Below, one piece after another: positions 27,599 to 29,873 of a stretch of 29,873 nucleotides of DNA. The stretch is from a virus, in IMG/VR virus record IMGVR_UViG_3300043427_002313, positions 1-29,873 of that record. One strand, 5' to 3'. Each line of letters starts with the position of its first letter. Position 1 is the stretch's first letter. The notes beneath the pieces are model-generated. The model did not search any database. It saw nothing but the letters and a program-made list of their open reading frames with translations, and had not been told where the DNA came from. A program made the translations under genes and the position numbers.

Positions 27599-27882
27599 TT
27601 GGTTTTAGCCTTCTTGCGGGCGGGGCCGTAGTAGGGGGCGCGGCGGACGTATTTGCCGGTGTAGCGGCGCAGCTCGATGCGCTCCAGGATGCCGGCCTTG
27701 ACGCCTTCGGAGAGGTAGCGCTTGGCGCACGAGCGTTTGCACTTCCAGCGCTTCTCCCAGTAGTCGATGGGGTGAAAGCCGGGCGGGGCCTTCTCGGCCT
27801 GCTTCTGGATCTCGGAGACGATGGCGTCGAGGATGTCGTCCCTGACGCGGTGGTTGGCGACGACGCTGGTGCCTTGGCTCAT
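27595..27882 (-). CDS. Small basic DNA-binding-like protein
   Basis: This 95-residue protein is not recognised. The middle helix-turn-helix-like section (KRWKCKRSCAKRYLSEGVKA) and a very basic C-terminus (APYYGPARKKAKTK) suggest a winged-helix-like or other nucleic-acid binding fold. I chose the ATG at 27882, which overlaps the upstream TGA (ATGA). The longer in-frame extension lies over the membrane peptide gene. Directly before the methyltransferase, it may be a regulator or partner of that enzyme, which is inference from position. Confidence 0.68.
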   Translation of the reverse strand: MSQGTSVVANHRVRDDILDAIVSEIQKQAEKAPPGFHPIDYWEKRWKCKRSCAKRYLSEGVKAGILERIELRRYTGKYVRRAPYYGPARKKAKTK

Positions 27883-28055
27883 TTGCACAGAAAGTAGATA
27901 GCCAAGAAAATGTAGGCCATGATAGCATGCCCCCAGAACAGTGCCTTCCATTCTTTGGCCTCGATTGAATTGATTACAATGCGACCCCAGACCCAAAGGA
28001 TGGGTCCAATGCCTAGGCCCCAAAGCATTAAAAATCCTATGTGCTTATTACTCAT
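27879..28055 (-). CDS. 58-residue two-helix membrane protein
   Basis: The protein has one hydrophobic helix at about 5-24 (IGFLMLWGLGIGPILWVWGR) and a second at about 37-56 (LFWGHAIMAYIFLAIYFLC), with a short charged loop between. It is probably an inner-membrane hairpin with both ends on one side. It has lower GC than its neighbours. The start ATG at 28055 and stop both form ATGA junctions. Function is unknown. Superinfection exclusion or a membrane-acting early role are possibilities without direct support. Confidence 0.7.
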   Translation of the reverse strand: MSNKHIGFLMLWGLGIGPILWVWGRIVINSIEAKEWKALFWGHAIMAYIFLAIYFLCK

Positions 28056-28822
28056 TTGCGTTTCTTGGGATTGAACATGCGGAGGCCCGTGGTCCAGACG
28101 TAGTTCTGGCCGACCTTGTGCACCAGCCAGGCTTTCCAGTTGTCGCCATCCGTCCAGCCCGCGACCCAGCCCGTGCCCCAGCGGGCGGTGGCTAGGCGCC
28201 CGGAGGCGTAGCCCATCGCTTCCTTCTGGCAGAGGCACCCGGCGCTGAAGGCGTTCCCGCTGCCGTGTTGGGTCAGGGCGATGCTGGCCAGCGTGTGGGT
28301 GTGGCCGTGGATCAAGCCGCCGCCGTGGACGGCGTAGTGGAGCCCCTGCTTGACTGTCGCGTTCTCGCCGTGGGCGTAGCCGTGGACGAAGGCCACCTTG
28401 CCTAGTCGATAGACGCCGAGGTCGGCGTGGTAGGGCAGGATGGTCTTGGCCCCCGCTTGGCGGGCCGTGCGGTTGATGGTGTCCTTGATGTCCTGGCAGT
28501 AGTCGCGCACCAGGGCGGAGCTCGACGACGCGATCAGGTTGTCGAGGCGGTGCTCGTGGTTGCCCCAGAGGTAGACAGTGGGGCGGAAGCGCTTGAGGAA
28601 GTCCATGCCGGCCTCGAGGTCGGCCTTGAGGGACTCGCCGCTTTCCGCGTCAGAGGTGCCGACGCCACGGCGCAAGGCGCGAAAGTCGAAGTGGTCGCCG
28701 CCGGCGATGCGGACGGAGGGCTTGTAGTCCTTGCAGAACTCCCAGAGGGCGGCGAGTGCCTCCGGGTCGGCCATGTCCCCGTGGGAGTCGGACGCGAAGA
28801 CGAAGCGGGTGGGTTCGCTCAT
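28052..28822 (-). CDS. Calcineurin-like metallophosphoesterase
   Basis: The 256-residue protein has the full metal-binding set of the family: DSHGD near residue 11, GGDHFD near 42, GNHEH near 87, a His in FVHGYAHG and HGHTH near 171. These bind two metals and hydrolyse phosphoesters. The substrate is unknown; candidates are nucleic-acid ends, nucleotides or cyclic nucleotides. I chose the ATG at 28822 because it overlaps the TGA upstream (ATGA). Its N-terminus MSEPTR copies that of the upstream gene. Nuclease activity like SbcD/Mre11 is possible, but no SbcC partner is present. Confidence 0.85.
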   Translation of the reverse strand: MSEPTRFVFASDSHGDMADPEALAALWEFCKDYKPSVRIAGGDHFDFRALRRGVGTSDAESGESLKADLEAGMDFLKRFRPTVYLWGNHEHRLDNLIASSSSALVRDYCQDIKDTINRTARQAGAKTILPYHADLGVYRLGKVAFVHGYAHGENATVKQGLHYAVHGGGLIHGHTHTLASIALTQHGSGNAFSAGCLCQKEAMGYASGRLATARWGTGWVAGWTDGDNWKAWLVHKVGQNYVWTTGLRMFNPKKRK

Positions 28823-29073
28823 GACTTCACCCCCTTGGCATCGTCCCAAACCTTTTTTGCATCTTTGTATCTGAACTCGTCGTATTCATCAGTCCACAGA
28901 AGGACGTGAAGGACACGATCCCCGGCCTTGGTCAGGCGCTCGACCTCGGCCTTGAGGCGGGCGTAGTCGTCGTACATGACCAGCGGGCCAGCGGGGTCAA
29001 CGGCGAGGATGTTTCCGCCAAGGGTCAGTTGCGCCTGGTTGTTGGCCACGCGGTAACGGGTTGGTTCGCTCAT
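28819..29073 (-). CDS. Hypothetical protein with MSEPTR start
   Basis: This 84-residue protein is not recognised. A beta-like first part (RVANNQAQLTLGGNILAVDP) is followed by helical charged sections (DDYARLKAEVERLTKAGDRV) likely to form a coiled coil. The first six residues, MSEPTR, match the next gene's start, including nearly the same DNA, so a local duplication is likely. The ATG at 29073 overlaps the upstream TGA (ATGA), and the stop overlaps the phosphoesterase ATG. Confidence 0.72.
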   Translation of the reverse strand: MSEPTRYRVANNQAQLTLGGNILAVDPAGPLVMYDDYARLKAEVERLTKAGDRVLHVLLWTDEYDEFRYKDAKKVWDDAKGVKS

Positions 29074-29675
29074 CGTTTGATGCGGACCTTGTTAGGGCCT
29101 CGGGCCTTGTACTTCCTCGCGATCTTCAGCCCCATCTTCTTGGCGGCGATGTAGAGCCGGGTGTAGGGGATGCCAAAGCGCTTCTCGGCCTCGCGGAGGG
29201 TGATGCCGAGGTCGTGCGCCTTCTGGGCGGCCTCGTAGGACTCGGGCTCCTTGATGCGGAGGGTGCGGCCGTCCCTGGTCTTGAACAGGTTTGCCCCGCC
29301 CACGGGGGCCTTGGTGCCGTAGTCGCTGCGCTTGCCGGCGGGGAGGGAGCCGCCCCAGGAGAGCTTACGGCGGCAGCCAGCGGGCCACGTCACGCCGACC
29401 TTGGCGAGGAAGGCGGTGATGACACCCAGCTCGACCTTGGCGTACTCGGCGGCCTCGTAGGCCGTGAAGCCCTGCCGGTGTGCCAAGCGGCAGTTGGTGG
29501 CCAGTCGCTTCTCTTCCGTCGTCCAGTCGGCCTGCTCCTTGAGGAACTGCCGGTGAATGCCCTGCGGGCAGTTGGCCAGGAAGGTGAGGCGCTCGGGGGT
29601 CATGCCCCACTTCTTGGCGAGGTCGTAGATGTCGCCCGGTTCGGATCCGTAGCCGGCGAAGAAGTCGGAGCTCAT
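29070..29675 (-). CDS. HTH-domain protein (complete copy)
   Basis: The 201-residue protein has an N-terminal helical domain (DIYDLAKKWGMTPERLTFLA) with an HTH look, a basic middle, and a second HTH near the C-terminus (ITLREAEKRFGIPYTRLYIA) followed by Lys/Arg-rich KARGPNKVRIKR. It probably binds DNA as a regulator or accessory replication protein. I chose the ATG at 29675, which overlaps the kinase TGA (ATGA). A TTG-start extension 3 codons longer is possible. The first part is repeated, slightly diverged, at 1-200. Confidence 0.72.
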   Translation of the reverse strand: MSSDFFAGYGSEPGDIYDLAKKWGMTPERLTFLANCPQGIHRQFLKEQADWTTEEKRLATNCRLAHRQGFTAYEAAEYAKVELGVITAFLAKVGVTWPAGCRRKLSWGGSLPAGKRSDYGTKAPVGGANLFKTRDGRTLRIKEPESYEAAQKAHDLGITLREAEKRFGIPYTRLYIAAKKMGLKIARKYKARGPNKVRIKR

Positions 29676-29873
29676 AGTTTCCAAAGCTTGGCGATGCGGT
29701 AGCCGTGGAGCAGCACGGCCTCTTCGTCGCCGGAGGTGGCGTAGACTGTCTCGTCGAAGGGGACGGCGGCCATGATCTCGACCAGCGACATGGCCTCTTC
29801 GTCGTTGGCGGCCTTCCAGCCATGGCGGACGATGTGGACAGCGTGCAGGCTTACGCCGTACATGTCGCAGTAG
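29476..29873. repeat. Right copy of imperfect terminal repeat
   Basis: This matches 1-398 with the 11 differences listed for that copy. In coding terms the differences give Thr for Ser, Asn for Gln and His for Tyr in the HTH protein, and synonymous changes at Val and Thr codons of the kinase gene. The pattern is that of selected sequence variants and not of read errors. Confidence 0.95.
29672..29873 (-). CDS. C-terminal part of dNMP kinase (cut by window edge)
   Basis: This is the last 66 or so codons of the gene complete at 197-754, with the frame open to the window end. It differs by two synonymous changes in the compared part. The stop overlaps the HTH gene start (ATGA). The truncation reflects the contig end and is not a broken gene. 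Confidence 0.85.
   Translation of the reverse strand, partial: YCDMYGVSLHAVHIVRHGWKAANDEEAMSLVEIMAAVPFDETVYATSGDEEAVLLHGYRIAKLWKL

Noticed and set aside
1-29873. Lysogeny module (integrase, excisionase, CI-type repressor)
   Set aside because: No recombinase catalytic motif or classic repressor pair was found, and all genes lie on one strand.
1-29873. tRNA or rRNA genes
   Set aside because: No cloverleaf with a T-loop GTTCRA sequence was recognised by eye in the gaps, and almost all sequence is coding. A tRNA search would be decisive.

Overview
The window is one essentially complete genome of a small tailed phage, visibly GC-rich (composition not computed), with every credible gene on the minus strand, so transcription runs from high to low coordinates. 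The first 398 bases match the last 398 at about 97% identity (11 differences counted by eye). The contig therefore closes on itself into a circular map of about 29.5 kb. The differences are mostly synonymous or conservative codon changes, so the two ends look like two natural variants of one locus. A metagenomic assembly is the simplest source. No integrase, excisionase or CI-type repressor was recognised, so a virulent lifestyle is likely. The host is unknown. A lipoprotein with a lipobox and a LydA-like holin suggest a didermal (Gram-negative-type) bacterium.

Layout in transcription order. From about 29.7 kb to 26.6 kb is a tightly coupled operon of ATGA-overlapping genes: an HTH protein, a small unknown, a metallophosphoesterase, a two-helix membrane peptide, a small basic protein and a beta-type amino-methyltransferase carrying a heptad-repeat insert. 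A primase-helicase follows (24580-26493), then a 207-bp structured intergenic region (24373-24579), then small genes and a sigma-region-4-like HTH protein directly before the packaging genes.

Head and tail genes (23.1 to 8.8 kb) follow the lambda order: Nu1-like small terminase, GpA-like large terminase, gpW-like connector, portal, S49 protease, coiled-coil scaffold, major capsid, terminator hairpin, FII/Z/U/V-position proteins, chaperone-position protein, a very short tape measure, distal tail proteins, and a collagen-like fibre with a polyglycine tip. No gpD-like decoration protein was found.

The lysis-like cassette (8.8 to 6.8 kb) holds small membrane proteins, a lipoprotein with coiled coil and C-terminal helices, an HEAIH-motif protein and a LydA-like holin. 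A 207-bp intergenic region with a promoter candidate and repeated boxes (6564-6770) separates it from the early region (6.6 to 0.2 kb). That region encodes a compact cytosine-methyltransferase-like protein, a secreted transglycosylase (the best endolysin candidate), a RuvC-like resolvase, an ERF annealing protein, a RecE-type exonuclease and a dNMP kinase.

Working model: the early genes process and recombine DNA and supply nucleotides, the primase-helicase starts replication on host polymerase, the two methyltransferases modify DNA, and the HTH protein before the terminase may help switch on the late genes. Many structural genes are preceded by a shared CCAAGGGTAAGAACC-like box, whereas many early genes have A/C-rich leaders without a Shine-Dalgarno sequence.
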